Below are positions 42,121 through 59,256 of a DNA stretch of 64,000 nt, piece after piece. This DNA is from Terrabacter aerolatus (GTDB lineage Bacteria > Actinomycetota > Actinomycetes > Actinomycetales > Dermatophilaceae). Every line of letters starts with the position of its first letter. Position 1 is the stretch's first letter. The stretch is taken from NCBI RefSeq assembly GCF_007991735.1, contig NZ_BJYX01000012.1, positions 62,001 through 126,000 of the forward strand, written 5' to 3'. Made by a program: the position numbers and the translations under genes. The notes below the pieces were generated by a model. That model made no database searches, was not told the DNA's origin, and was given only the letters and a program-made list of their open reading frames with translations.

Positions 42121-43167
42121 ATGTTCCGAACCAAGCAGTCCCGCACGGAGGCTGCCGTAGACCAGGCCCGTTCCGCGGCGGCCGACCTCGGCTCCGCAGC
42201 AGGTGACCGACTCGGGTCGCTGCGCGACAGCGCCGCCGACACCGCGAGCGACGCGGCCGCGAGCGCCAAGGACCGCGCGTACGCCGCGAAGGAGGCCGCG
42301 ACCCCGGTCCTCCAGGACGCGGCCGAGACCGCGCGCGAGCGGCTCTACGACGCTGCGGCCACGGCCAAGGACGTCGCCGGTGACGCGTTGCACGAGGCCG
42401 CCGACCGCGCCAAGCCGAAGGTGGAGCACGCGCAGTCGACGCTCGTCGACAACGTGCTGCCCAAGGTGGGCGCGGCCATCGCGACCGCCGCCGCGGCCCT
42501 CGCCGCCGGCGCCGAGCAGGCTCGTGAGGCGGCCCAGCCGCACCTCGAGCAGGCAGCCGCCCAGGCCAAGGAGAGCGCCGCCGTCGGTGGGCACCGGGCC
42601 CAGGACGCCTACTCCGTGCTCAAGGGCGACGCCGTGGCCAAGAAGCGCGGCGGCAAGGGCAAGTGGCTCATCGCCGTCGGTCTGACCGCCGCCGCGGTCG
42701 CCGCGGTCGCCGCCTTCCGCAAGCAGAAGCAGGCCGACGACCCGTGGGCCACGCCGCTCGACTCGCGCAACGGCACGCTGGGCTCCGACGCGTCGACGCT
42801 CAAGGACAAGGCAGCCGAGCAGGTCGGCCACGCCAAGGACGCCGTCGCCGACGCAGCGAGCAAGGCCAAGGAGAAGGGCTCCGAGCTCGCCGACACGGCC
42901 AAGGACAAGGCGGGTGACCTCGCCGCCAAGGGCCAGGCCGCCATCGCCGACGCCAAGGACCGCTCGGGCGAGGCCGCCGAGGCCGTCGGTGACACCGCGA
43001 GCGCCGCGGCGGGAGAGGTCACGGCCGTCGACCCGGCCCCCGACTCCGACGCCATTACCTCCGACGCGGTCGAGGGCGGCACCATCAACGGCGCCTCGAC
43101 GAAGTCCTCCCCGCGCGGCTCGGCCAAGGCCAAGCTCGCCGAGGAGAACGGCGACAGCGCGAGCTAG
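42121..43167 (+). CDS. LEA-like Ala/Lys-rich repeat protein with one membrane segment
   Basis: A 348-residue protein from ATG 42121, with AGGAGG four bases upstream. Nearly the whole chain is repeated amphipathic 11-mer-like units rich in Ala, Lys, Asp and Glu (SAKDRAYAAKEAATP, LKDKAAEQVGHAKDAV, AKDKAGDLAAKG), as in group 3 LEA/apolipoprotein-like proteins. A basic patch KKRGGKGK is followed by a single transmembrane segment near residues 181-198 (WLIAVGLTAAAVAAVAAF). Such proteins protect cells in desiccation or stress or scaffold membranes; no enzyme motif is seen. It is downstream of, and on the same strand as, the antitoxin-like gene. Confidence 0.75.
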   Translation: MFRTKQSRTEAAVDQARSAAADLGSAAGDRLGSLRDSAADTASDAAASAKDRAYAAKEAATPVLQDAAETARERLYDAAATAKDVAGDALHEAADRAKPKVEHAQSTLVDNVLPKVGAAIATAAAALAAGAEQAREAAQPHLEQAAAQAKESAAVGGHRAQDAYSVLKGDAVAKKRGGKGKWLIAVGLTAAAVAAVAAFRKQKQADDPWATPLDSRNGTLGSDASTLKDKAAEQVGHAKDAVADAASKAKEKGSELADTAKDKAGDLAAKGQAAIADAKDRSGEAAEAVGDTASAAAGEVTAVDPAPDSDAITSDAVEGGTINGASTKSSPRGSAKAKLAEENGDSAS

Positions 43168-43190
43168 CCCGAGTCTCGCAGAGCACAGAC

Positions 43191-43227
43191 AGAAGGACCC
43201 GGATGCCGTGGGCATCCGGGTCCTTCT
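43191..43227 (+). terminator. Terminator after the LEA-like gene
   Basis: A perfect 17-bp stem, AGAAGGACCCGGATGCC (43191-43207) and its complement (43211-43227), with a 3-base loop. It starts 24 bases after the stop codon. Confidence 0.9.
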
Positions 43228-43315
43228 CTGCATGAGCTGGCTCGCACCGACAGGGGGACAGCGCGAGCCAGCACATGCAGAAGGGCTGGGCGCGGTTCGT
43301 GCGTGCCCAACCCTT
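43228..43315. terminator. Two further stem-loops stacked after the terminator
   Basis: Immediately next to the terminator, 18-base arms (43228-43245 and 43263-43280) pair with one mismatch around a 17-base loop. Then AAGGGCTGGGC (43281-43291) pairs with 43305-43315, again with one mismatch. The three stems abut with no spacer. Confidence 0.6.
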
Positions 43316-43706
43316 CGCTTCCACCAGTCTAGACCCTGTCCGACTGGTTGCGCGAGGGGCTCGATGAACTTTCCATCACATCAAGCGCGTCAGTGGTGTT
43401 CCTTCCACGCACGACACCCGTGGGACGCGCGTCCGGGAGGGACGTAGGTCGGGGTGCTCCATCGAGCATGGCACCTGCGGCCGCGTTGCGCCAGAGGAAG
43501 ATCCTGTCGATCCACGGCCGCCAGGGCCTCCCGAAGTCGCCGGCCCGCAGAGGCCCCTCGAGGTCGGTCCCCGTTGCTACCTTCTGCGCCTCCACCGAGT
43601 CCGGTGCCACCCTCGTGCGCCTGCGTGAGGGAGAGGACCGTCACCTGAAGATCCACCTGCCGGCCGCGGGCTGAGCCGTCGCCGGGGGGCCCGGTACTCA
43701 CCCAAG

Positions 43707-43793
43707 GAATTCACTCGACGAATTCACGCGACGAATTCACTCGACGAATTCACTCGACGAATTCACGCGAGGAATTCACCGAAGAATTCGTCC
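43707..43793. repeat. 13-bp direct repeats containing EcoRI sites
   Basis: Five 13-bp units related to GAATTCACTCGAC lie at 43707-43771, with T/G variation at position 9. A 12-base unit follows (43772-43783), then a partial unit (43784-43793). Every unit starts with GAATTC. The array is AT-rich, non-coding and lies just past the aminotransferase 3' end. Confidence 0.9.
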
Positions 43794-43799
43794 ATATGG

Positions 43800-43826
43800 C
43801 CGTGATGGTCGTGATGGTCGTGATTT
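43800..43826. repeat. 9-bp CGTGATGGT repeats
   Basis: Two and a half copies of CGTGATGGT lie between GGCC borders. They follow the 13-bp array directly, in the same AT-richer patch. Confidence 0.7.
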
Positions 43827-43882
43827 CGGCCTTTTCACCGCACGCCTCCTCTGTCGACCGAATGGTCATATGAGCGGCGATG

Positions 43883-45235
43883 TCACCCATGGGCCGCAGA
43901 CCTTTCGGTCGACGCCCGGGGGAAGTCCCCCGCCAGGTACGACGAGGTGACGACCGCGTCGAAGAGGATGGCCAGCCCCTGGGCCAGGACCTCGTCGGGG
44001 GTGGTCAGCGGGGCGAGCACCTTGAGCACCTGGTCGTCCGATCCGGAGGACTCGATGATCAGCCCGTCGGCCACACAGCGTCGCCTCACCTCGGTGGCCA
44101 CCGTCCCGCTCACGACGTCGAGGCCCTGCATCATGCCGCGCCCCTTGAGGCGTGCGCCGGGCACGAACTCCGCCATCCGCGCCAGCTCCCGGCTCACGGT
44201 CCGGGCCCGTGCAGCGACGGCGGTGCTGAGCACGTCGTCCGCCCAGGACTTCTCGAGAGCCGCGCGCGCCGTCACGAAGGCATGGTTGTTGCCACGGAAG
44301 GTGCCGTTGTGCTCGCCCGGCTCCCAGACGTCGAGGTCGGGCCGGATGAGCACCACCGACAGGGGCAACCCCATCCCCGACAACGACTTGGACAAGGTGA
44401 CGAGGTCCGGCACGATCTGCGCCGGTTCGAAGCTGAAGAAGGTGCCGGTGCGACCACACCCTGCCTGGATGTCGTCGACGATCAGGAGGGAGCCGTGGCG
44501 CCTGGCGATGGCCGCGACCCGTCGCAACCACCGGGGCGAGGCCACGTCGAGGCCGCCTTCGCCCTGGACGGTCTCGAGCAGGATGGCGGCCGGCGGGTCG
44601 ATGCCGCTGCAGGGGTCGTCGAGCAGCTGCGCGAGCAGCTCTGCCGTGTCGACGCCCTCGCCGAAGCAGCCGTCGTAGGGCATCCGCGTCACGTCGGGCA
44701 GGGAGGTCGTGGCCGCCATGCGGTGGTGGCCGTTGGCGGTCGCCGCCAACGCACCGAGCGACACCCCGTGGAAGCCGTGCGTGAACGCGATGACGTTGCG
44801 ACGGCCGGTGACCTTCCGGGCGAGCTTGAGCGCGGCCTCGACGGCGTTCGTGCCGGTGGGACCGGTGAACTGCACCCGGTGCTCCAGACCGCACGGGGCC
44901 AGGACGAGGGCCTCGAAGGACTCGAGGAAGTCCCGCTTGGCCGTGGTGTGCAGGTCCAGGCTGTGCGTGATGCCGTCCCTGCTGATGTAGGCCAGCAGCG
45001 CCCGCTTGAGATCGGGGTCGTTGTGGCCGTAGTTCAGCGATCCGGCACCGGCGAGGAAGTCGATGTACTCGCGGCCCCGGCTGTCCCTGACGACGCTGCC
45101 GAGGGCCGTGGTCAGGACGGCGTCGAGCGAGCGGCAGTAGCTGCGGACCCGGGACTCCTGCGTGTCGAAGACGTCACCGAGATGGCACTCCTGGGCCGGG
45201 CCGCCCGCCTGCGCCGTCGTCTCTGCTGTGGACAT
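43883..45235 (-). CDS. Diaminobutyrate--2-oxoglutarate aminotransferase-type enzyme (EctB/Dat family)
   Basis: A 450-residue class III PLP aminotransferase from ATG 45235, with GGAG five bases upstream. The PLP lysine is in LVTLSKSLSGMGLPLS. The motifs QFTGPTGTNAVEAALKLARK, FTHGFHGVSLGALAAT, ILLETVQGEGGLDVAS and LIVDDIQAGCGRTGTFFSFE match L-2,4-diaminobutyrate aminotransferases such as EctB. These make diaminobutyrate from aspartate semialdehyde and glutamate. No ectA or ectC gene is near, so ectoine synthesis is not supported. The gene is divergent from a Pls-type synthetase, which points to supply of diaminobutyrate monomer for a poly-amino acid. Confidence 0.87.
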   Translation of the reverse strand: MSTAETTAQAGGPAQECHLGDVFDTQESRVRSYCRSLDAVLTTALGSVVRDSRGREYIDFLAGAGSLNYGHNDPDLKRALLAYISRDGITHSLDLHTTAKRDFLESFEALVLAPCGLEHRVQFTGPTGTNAVEAALKLARKVTGRRNVIAFTHGFHGVSLGALAATANGHHRMAATTSLPDVTRMPYDGCFGEGVDTAELLAQLLDDPCSGIDPPAAILLETVQGEGGLDVASPRWLRRVAAIARRHGSLLIVDDIQAGCGRTGTFFSFEPAQIVPDLVTLSKSLSGMGLPLSVVLIRPDLDVWEPGEHNGTFRGNNHAFVTARAALEKSWADDVLSTAVAARARTVSRELARMAEFVPGARLKGRGMMQGLDVVSGTVATEVRRRCVADGLIIESSGSDDQVLKVLAPLTTPDEVLAQGLAILFDAVVTSSYLAGDFPRASTERSAAHG

Positions 45236-45447
45236 GTCCGCTCCCGTCACGGACCCGTGCGGGCGGCTCCGATGCCCCCTGATCGAACCCGATCCAAACC
45301 GCTCCACGGGAGGTGGTGGAGGTGAAGGTCCTGCACTCGGCGCGGCATCGGGCGGACGTCGAGACGGCCAGCAGAATGCGGGAATCGGGCCACGACTTCC
45401 GACCCGGAAGACCCCTACTTCCTCTAAAACGCTAACCCCGTCCGAAG

Positions 45448-45497
45448 ATTGCGTCAGCGCAATGTGAGATCACAGCACGTTCACACGGAAAGTGCTG
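45448..45497. promoter_or_regulatory. Overlapping operator-like palindromes
   Basis: ATTGCG-4-CGCAAT (45448-45463), TGTGAGATCACA as TGTGA-2-TCACA (45463-45474) and CAGCAC-13-GTGCTG (45473-45497) abut or overlap within 50 bases. They lie between the divergent aminotransferase and synthetase genes. Their density suggests binding sites for one or more regulators. Confidence 0.5.
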
Positions 45498-45598
45498 CAT
45501 TCGCAGGACGACTGGATGACCGCCGCGCATAGTGAAAAGGACGGCCGACGGCCCGACGGGGTTTATGTCGGTGAATATCGACGTCTTTCATCGTGAAG

Positions 45599-45611
45599 GG
45601 GGCGCGGCCCC
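45599..45611 (+). promoter_or_regulatory. Small stem sequestering the synthetase Shine-Dalgarno
   Basis: GGGGC (45599-45603) and GCCCC (45607-45611) form a 5-bp stem with a 3-base loop directly before the GTG at 45612. The stem includes most of the only Shine-Dalgarno, GAAGGGGG (45595-45602). Confidence 0.4.
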
Positions 45612-49829
<4,218 letters not shown>

Positions 49830-50620
49830 CAGGACAGCACACCGGTGGAGGGCAGGATCCGTGGGTAGCCGACGATGACGACCGTCGCGGCCGGGGCCTT
49901 CTTGCGCACCGCGGTCAGCGCCGCGACGAGGTGGGGGTAGGTCTGGTTCGTGATCTGGTCGGTGAACGTCGTGCCGTACCTCTGCTGGCACGGGTTGCCC
50001 GTGACGTCGGACGCCGAGACGGTGGCGCAGCCGAAGAACGAGTTGACGAAGACTCCCTCGTCGTTGCCGCCGATGGTCATGGTGACGAGGCGAGTGTCCT
50101 TGGTGACCGCGTCGAGCTGCGGGGCGACGCCCGGTGCCTGCGAGGAGAAGAAGTCCGACGTCCTGGCGCCGCTGCACGTGACGTCGGTGAACGACGACGG
50201 CTTCGTCATCGCGGCGATGTCGTGGGCGAAGTTCAGCGCGGACCGGCTGCACGTCGGCGGGGCGGTCGCGACGAACGGCGCGACGCCTGCCGCGGAGGAG
50301 TAGCTGTCGCCCAGGGCCACGTAGGGCGAGGTCTTGATCGCGTGCGGGTTCGCGGTCGGTGGGGTCACCTTCGCCGTCGCCGAGCCGGCGACGCCGACCC
50401 CCATGGCTGCTGCGAAGAGGGTTGCTGCGAGAACGCTGGCAGTACGACGCATCATGAACTCCGGTGTTCGTGGACGGCCTCGTGCTGGCCGCACGCCCCG
50501 GGCCAGCGGGCGCCCTCGGCGCCCCTGGGTCAACGTAGCAGCGCCTTCTGGGGAACAGCCGCGCCAGCCGCCGCGTCACGCGGGGACCCGTGTCGACCTA
50601 CCGCGCTGCCGCGGCAGCAC

Positions 50621-50653
50621 AGAAGCCCTTCCCGGCGACGGGGAAGGGCTTCT
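50621..50653 (-). terminator. Terminator after tRNA-Ala
   Basis: A perfect 13-bp stem, AGAAGCCCTTCCC (50621-50633) and its complement (50641-50653), with a 7-base loop. It starts 10 bases past the tRNA-Ala 3' end on the minus strand. Confidence 0.85.
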
Positions 50654-50662
50654 GACGTGTGG

Positions 50663-50735
50663 TGGAGCCAAGGGGACTCGAACCCCTAACCCCCTGCTTG
50701 CAAAGCAGGTGCGCTACCAATTGCGCCATGGCCCC
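50663..50735 (-). tRNA. tRNA-Ala (anticodon TGC)
   Basis: 73 bases on the minus strand. The acceptor stem is GGGGCCA with TGGCTCC and discriminator A, with one G-T pair. The D arm contains GCGCAATTGGTAGCGC, the anticodon loop TTTGCAA gives TGC, and the T arm is AGGGGTTCGAGTCCCCT. CCA is not encoded. The position downstream of gyrA and tRNA-Ile is conserved in Actinobacteria. Confidence 0.96.
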
Positions 50736-50750
50736 GGGTGGGGAGCGGCC

Positions 50751-50936
50751 TCACGCCGAGGTGGAGGCCTCGTCGTTCGCCGTGGGAGCAGCCGGTGCGA
50801 CAGGCGCCACGGGGGCGTGCACGTCGTCGGTGGCCTGGGTCCACAGATCCTGCTCGGCCTGCTGCTGCTTCGCCTTCTTGCGCAGGAGCACCATGCCGGC
50901 GACGGCGCCACCGATGAGGGCGAGACGCTTCAGCAT
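50751..50936 (-). CDS. DLW-39 family small protein
   Basis: A 61-residue protein from ATG 50936. It has one hydrophobic segment at about residues 4-20 (RLALIGGAVAGMVLLRKK), then AKQQQAEQDLWTQATD with the conserved D-L-W that names the family, and an Ala/Pro/Val tail. The function is unknown. It is found between tRNA-Ile and tRNA-Ala near gyrA in Actinobacteria (compare Rv0008c), so location supports the call. It is longer than the 39-residue type member because of its tail. Confidence 0.8.
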   Translation of the reverse strand: MLKRLALIGGAVAGMVLLRKKAKQQQAEQDLWTQATDDVHAPVAPVAPAAPTANDEASTSA

Positions 50937-50968
50937 GCGGTGGTTCCTCTCCGTGGTGGCGGTGATGG

Positions 50969-51042
50969 TGGGCCTAGGAGGACTTGAACCTCCGACCTCT
51001 TCCTTATCAGGGAAGCGCTCTAACCGTCTGAGCTATAGGCCC
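50969..51042 (-). tRNA. tRNA-Ile (anticodon GAT)
   Basis: 74 bases on the minus strand. The acceptor stem is GGGCCTA with TAGGCCC and discriminator A. The D arm contains GCTCAGACGGTTAGAGC, the anticodon loop CTGATAA gives GAT, and the T arm is GGAGGTTCAAGTCCTCC. CCA is not encoded. Confidence 0.96.
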
Positions 51043-51133
51043 ATCGTCACCTTCGCGCGGCCGATCCACCCCGTCAGAGATGACGACCGGACGCGAGGGG
51101 AAACGTTACCCGATGCACCTCGCCTCATACAAA

Positions 51134-51163
51134 ACGGCCCCCACCCGTGAGGGCGGGGGCCGT
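51134..51163 (-). terminator. Terminator of the gyrB-gyrA-DUF3566 unit
   Basis: A perfect 13-bp stem (51134-51146 with 51151-51163) with a 4-base loop. On the minus strand it is followed by TTTT, so it fits as the end of the DUF3566 transcript. A GTATGCCG copy lies just beside it. Confidence 0.85.
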
Positions 51164-51199
51164 CTGCGTATGCCGTGTGGTCGGCTGGGCCGGACCGGC

Positions 51200-51864
51200 T
51201 CAGTCGTCGGTGAGCGTGAGCTGCACGCCGCCGACGAGTGCCGAGCAGATGTTGTAGAGGAAGGCCATGACCGTGGCGATGGCCGTCATGAGGATGACGT
51301 CGATGACGCCGATGACGATCGAGAGGGACACGACCCGGCCGAAGCCGACGTAGTCCTTGATCGAGAACGGGTCGGACGTCGTCGTCTGCAGCGACTGGAG
51401 CACGCCCTCGATGTCGCTGAAGACGTTCATCGTCGACAGGATCATCCACAGCACGGCGGTCAGGACGACACCGGCGATGCCGAGCGCGACGGACAGCAGG
51501 AAGCTCATCTTCATGACCGACCACGGGTCGACGCGCGCCACCGCCAGGCGGACCCGGCGCGGGCCCTTGTGCTTGCGGGGGGCCGTGGCCGTGCGGGCGC
51601 CGGTGGCCGCGGCCGCCGGTCCGGAGGCTGCGGGCTGGTCGGTCTTGCCCGCGCCGACGCGCTGGGTCGGGGCCGTGCGGTTGGTGACCGCTCCACGCGA
51701 GAGCGAGGTGGCCGGCTCGGAGGCGCCCGAGGCACCGGACGTGCTGCCCGACGCGCCGTTGGAGGCGTAGTAGGAGCCGTTCTGGCCGTTGCCCGAGCCG
51801 GGCGCGCTACCCGTGCGGGTCGACGCGCCGGATCCGCTCACAGCACCCTCAGGGCTGGTCGCGC

Positions 51865-51868
<4 letters not shown>
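51200..51868 (-). CDS. DUF3566 membrane protein
   Basis: A 222-residue protein from ATG 51868, overlapping the gyrA stop (ATGA). Residues 1-100 are low-complexity Gly/Ser/Ala/Thr-rich, followed by basic [24 protein letters not shown]. Two transmembrane helices (about 122-145 and 182-208) flank the DUF3566 core, which ends with the [20 protein letters not shown] signature. The function is not established. It follows gyrA in most Actinobacteria (Rv0007 equivalent), and mycobacterial relatives are linked to cell division under stress. Confidence 0.93.
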
Positions 51869-54591
<2,723 letters not shown>

Positions 54592-54652
54592 GTCAGATCC
54601 CTTTGTCTCTCAGTCAGATTCAGGCAGTCGGGGTGGTATGCCGCGTGGTGAC

Positions 54653-54666
54653 GTTTCACGTGGAAC
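54653..54666. other. Probable parS site
   Basis: GTTTCACGTGGAAC between gyrB and gyrA differs from the parS core GTTTCACGTGAAAC at one base. ParB binding here would tie this locus to chromosome segregation, as expected a few kilobases from oriC. Inverted copies of GTATGCCG (54636-54643) and CGGCATAC (54675-54682) lie 9 and 8 bases away on either side. Confidence 0.8.
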
Positions 54667-54690
54667 GTGCGGGACGGCATACGCCAGCGG

Positions 54691-57381
<2,691 letters not shown>

Positions 57382-57888
57382 ATGGACGACGCCGAACGGA
57401 GAGCCGACTTCACGGCATACGTCAGGGCGCGCGAGCAGTCGCTCGCCCGCCTCGCGTACCTGCTCACCGGAGACCGCGACGCTGCCGAGGACCTCCTGCA
57501 GAACTCGCTCGCCAAGGTCTACCGGCACTGGGACCGCGTGCGCGGCGCCGAGCTGCCCGACGCCTACGTGCGCCGGATGATGGTCAACGAGAACAACTCC
57601 CGCTGGCGCAGCCTGCTGCGCCGCCGGGAGTCGCCGAGCAGCCACGTGCTCGACGTGATCGACCCACCGGGCGTCGCAGGGTTGGACCCCACCGCCTCGA
57701 TCGACCTCTGGCGCCACGTCCAGGGACTGCCCACCCAGCAGCGGGCTGCCGTCGTGCTGCGCTATTACGAGGACCTCACCGAGGCCCAGACCGCCGAGGT
57801 GCTCGGCTGCTCCGTCGGCACCGTCAAGAGCCACACGAGCCGCGCGATCTCCGCGCTGCGCACGAGGATGAGCGAGGCCACGGCATGA
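57382..57888 (+). CDS. SigE-family (ECF-like) RNA polymerase sigma factor
   Basis: A 168-residue protein from ATG 57382 (MDDAERRADFTAYVRAREQSLARLAYLLTGD). Region 2 spans about residues 10-80 (DAAEDLLQNSLAKVYRHWDRV), and region 4 about 108-160 (LPTQQRAAVVLRYYEDLTEAQTAEVLGCSVGTVKSHTSRAISALR). Both match the actinobacterial SigE-family group. It should direct a small regulon, probably including its own operon. The next gene overlaps by ATGA and is the likely membrane partner or anti-sigma factor. The pair is inserted between gyrB and the DciA gene. Confidence 0.92.
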   Translation: MDDAERRADFTAYVRAREQSLARLAYLLTGDRDAAEDLLQNSLAKVYRHWDRVRGAELPDAYVRRMMVNENNSRWRSLLRRRESPSSHVLDVIDPPGVAGLDPTASIDLWRHVQGLPTQQRAAVVLRYYEDLTEAQTAEVLGCSVGTVKSHTSRAISALRTRMSEATA

Positions 57889-59213
57889 GCGACGACATGG
57901 ACCAGCAGCTCAAGCGGGCCCTCGGTGAGCACACCGAGGGTGTACGCGTCGTGGCCGACCTCGCGGAGCGGGCCATCGCCCGCGACCGTTCCAACCGTCG
58001 CCGCGAGCTCGGTGTCGCGGGGCTCGCCGCCGGGCTCGTGCTCGCCGTCGCCGTGCCGATGGGCTGGGGTGCCCTGCGCCCCACAGGCGTTCGACCTCTC
58101 CCCGTGGGCCCCTCCCAGTCGACGACCGCCCCGACGGACAGCCCCTCGCCGTCGTCGAGTCGCGCCACGACCGCGCCCACCCCGACAGCCATCCCGACCG
58201 TCACGGCCGACGGTGCCCCGGCGCCGGTGACCGCCCGCTTCGCCGCCGGAGAACCGACGGCGACGACCGACATTCCCTACGTTGTCCGCGGCGTCATCCA
58301 CCAAGGCACCGAGCAGACCGCCGTCGACCGGGCGATCTCCGGAGGCACGCTCGCGACCCTGGCGGGGGGTCGGTGGCTGGTTGGCCAGGGCGACCTCGGC
58401 GTGCACCGCGTCGTCCAACCGCTCGACCTGCCCACCGTCCGTCTCCCCGCGGGACAGGCCACGGTCTCGGGCGACGGCAACCTCATCGTCGTGGAGACCC
58501 AGGGGACGCTCCGCGCCTACGACGGCTCCGGCACCTTCGTCCGCACCCTGCCGGCGTCGGCCTGCGGTTGCGCCGTGGCTGGGTCCGAGGGCTCGTCGCC
58601 CGGCTTCGAGGTGGTCGGCATCATCGGCTCGGTCGTCTACGCCAACCGCGGCTATCGGATGGACGGCGTGGCGTGGGATGCCGCCAGCGGCGATCGCCGG
58701 GCGGTGAGCCGGCGGCTCGCGCTCGTCGACGGGGCGACCGGCACCGCGCTGACGGCCCAGGACCCGAACCTGCAGTCCGCGCGCACGTGCCACGAGCTCG
58801 TCGACCTCGAGACCGACCGCATCCGCTGGCGGCTGTGCGGTCCGCTGCTGTTCCGGTCCTTCTCCTCGGACGGGCGCTACCTGCTCGCCACGGGGCAGTT
58901 CGAGGGCCCGGACGGGACGGAGCTCAACCCTGATCGAAGCTTCAAGTACGGCGGCCTGGTGGTCGTCCGCACCAGCGACGCGGCAGTCGTGCTGGAAGGC
59001 GGCGGCTCGGCCTCCGGGGCCTCAGGTTCTGCCGTGACCTACCGGATGGGCGCCGACGACACGATCACCGTGCAGGTCGGGTCGGCGAACGGCACCCGCA
59101 ACCTGCAGCGGTGCACTCTCAACGGCGTCTGCGAGGTCGTCGCCCCGGCTCTGCCGCGCGACCGGGGCGACATCCCCGAGGGCGAGGATCCGTACTTCCT
59201 GTCGACGAACTGA
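57885..59213 (+). CDS. Membrane protein coupled to the sigma factor (putative anti-sigma or sensor)
   Basis: A 442-residue protein from ATG 57885, overlapping the sigma-factor stop. A short cytoplasmic N-terminus (DDMDQQLKRALGEHTEGVRVVADLAERAIARDRSNRRREL), as found in SigE-associated proteins, precedes one transmembrane helix (about 43-62). A Pro/Thr/Ser linker and a large extracytoplasmic domain follow. The outer domain looks beta-rich and propeller-like (VSGDGNLIVVETQGTLRAYDGSG, FSSDGRYLLATGQF). It has several Cys (ACGCAV, ARTCHEL, RLCGP, RCTLNGVCEV) that may form disulfides. No zinc-binding HxxxCxxC anti-sigma motif is seen. Confidence 0.75.
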   Translation: MSDDMDQQLKRALGEHTEGVRVVADLAERAIARDRSNRRRELGVAGLAAGLVLAVAVPMGWGALRPTGVRPLPVGPSQSTTAPTDSPSPSSSRATTAPTPTAIPTVTADGAPAPVTARFAAGEPTATTDIPYVVRGVIHQGTEQTAVDRAISGGTLATLAGGRWLVGQGDLGVHRVVQPLDLPTVRLPAGQATVSGDGNLIVVETQGTLRAYDGSGTFVRTLPASACGCAVAGSEGSSPGFEVVGIIGSVVYANRGYRMDGVAWDAASGDRRAVSRRLALVDGATGTALTAQDPNLQSARTCHELVDLETDRIRWRLCGPLLFRSFSSDGRYLLATGQFEGPDGTELNPDRSFKYGGLVVVRTSDAAVVLEGGGSASGASGSAVTYRMGADDTITVQVGSANGTRNLQRCTLNGVCEVVAPALPRDRGDIPEGEDPYFLSTN

Positions 59214-59220
59214 CGGGGTA

Positions 59221-59251
59221 CCGGACGGGTCGGCCACACCGACCCGTCCGG
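59221..59251. terminator. Bidirectional terminator between the sigma-partner and M4 protease genes
   Basis: A perfect 13-bp stem, CCGGACGGGTCGG (59221-59233) with its complement (59239-59251), and a 5-base loop, between convergent genes 7 bases and 5 bases away. Confidence 0.85.
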
Positions 59252-59256
59252 CCGCC

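Larger units (their letters stand above)
43168..43882. other. 715-base region without a confident gene
   Basis: From left to right it holds three contiguous stem-loops (43191-43315), then a stretch of 350 bases with open frames on both strands (43348-43674 plus; 43329-43610 minus). Neither frame has a convincing ribosome site or homologue. A 13-bp tandem repeat array (43707-43793) and a short CGTGATGGT repeat (43800-43826) follow. The part from about 43690 is clearly richer in AT than the surroundings. It ends at the aminotransferase stop codon. Confidence 0.6.
45236..45611. other. 376-base divergent promoter region of the aminotransferase and synthetase
   Basis: The part next to the aminotransferase is GC-rich. 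From about 45410 the sequence is much richer in AT. It carries three overlapping inverted repeats (45448-45497), a CATAGT -10-like box (45528-45533) and a small stem that covers the synthetase ribosome site (45599-45611). No small gene is evident. Confidence 0.6.

Noticed and set aside
43329..43674. Small genes on both strands between the hairpins and the 13-bp repeats
   Set aside because: Two overlapping opposite frames exist, but neither has a good ribosome site, recognisable homologue or distinct composition.
43707..43826. CRISPR array
   Set aside because: The units are direct 13-bp tandem repeats without unique spacers, and no cas genes are present.
43883..45235. Ectoine biosynthesis
   Set aside because: Only an EctB-like aminotransferase is present; no acetyltransferase (EctA) or ectoine synthase (EctC) adjoins, and the divergent neighbour is a peptide synthetase.
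45463..45474. CRP/cAMP site
   Set aside because: TGTGA and TCACA are present but separated by 2 bases rather than 6, so it does not fit the CRP spacing.
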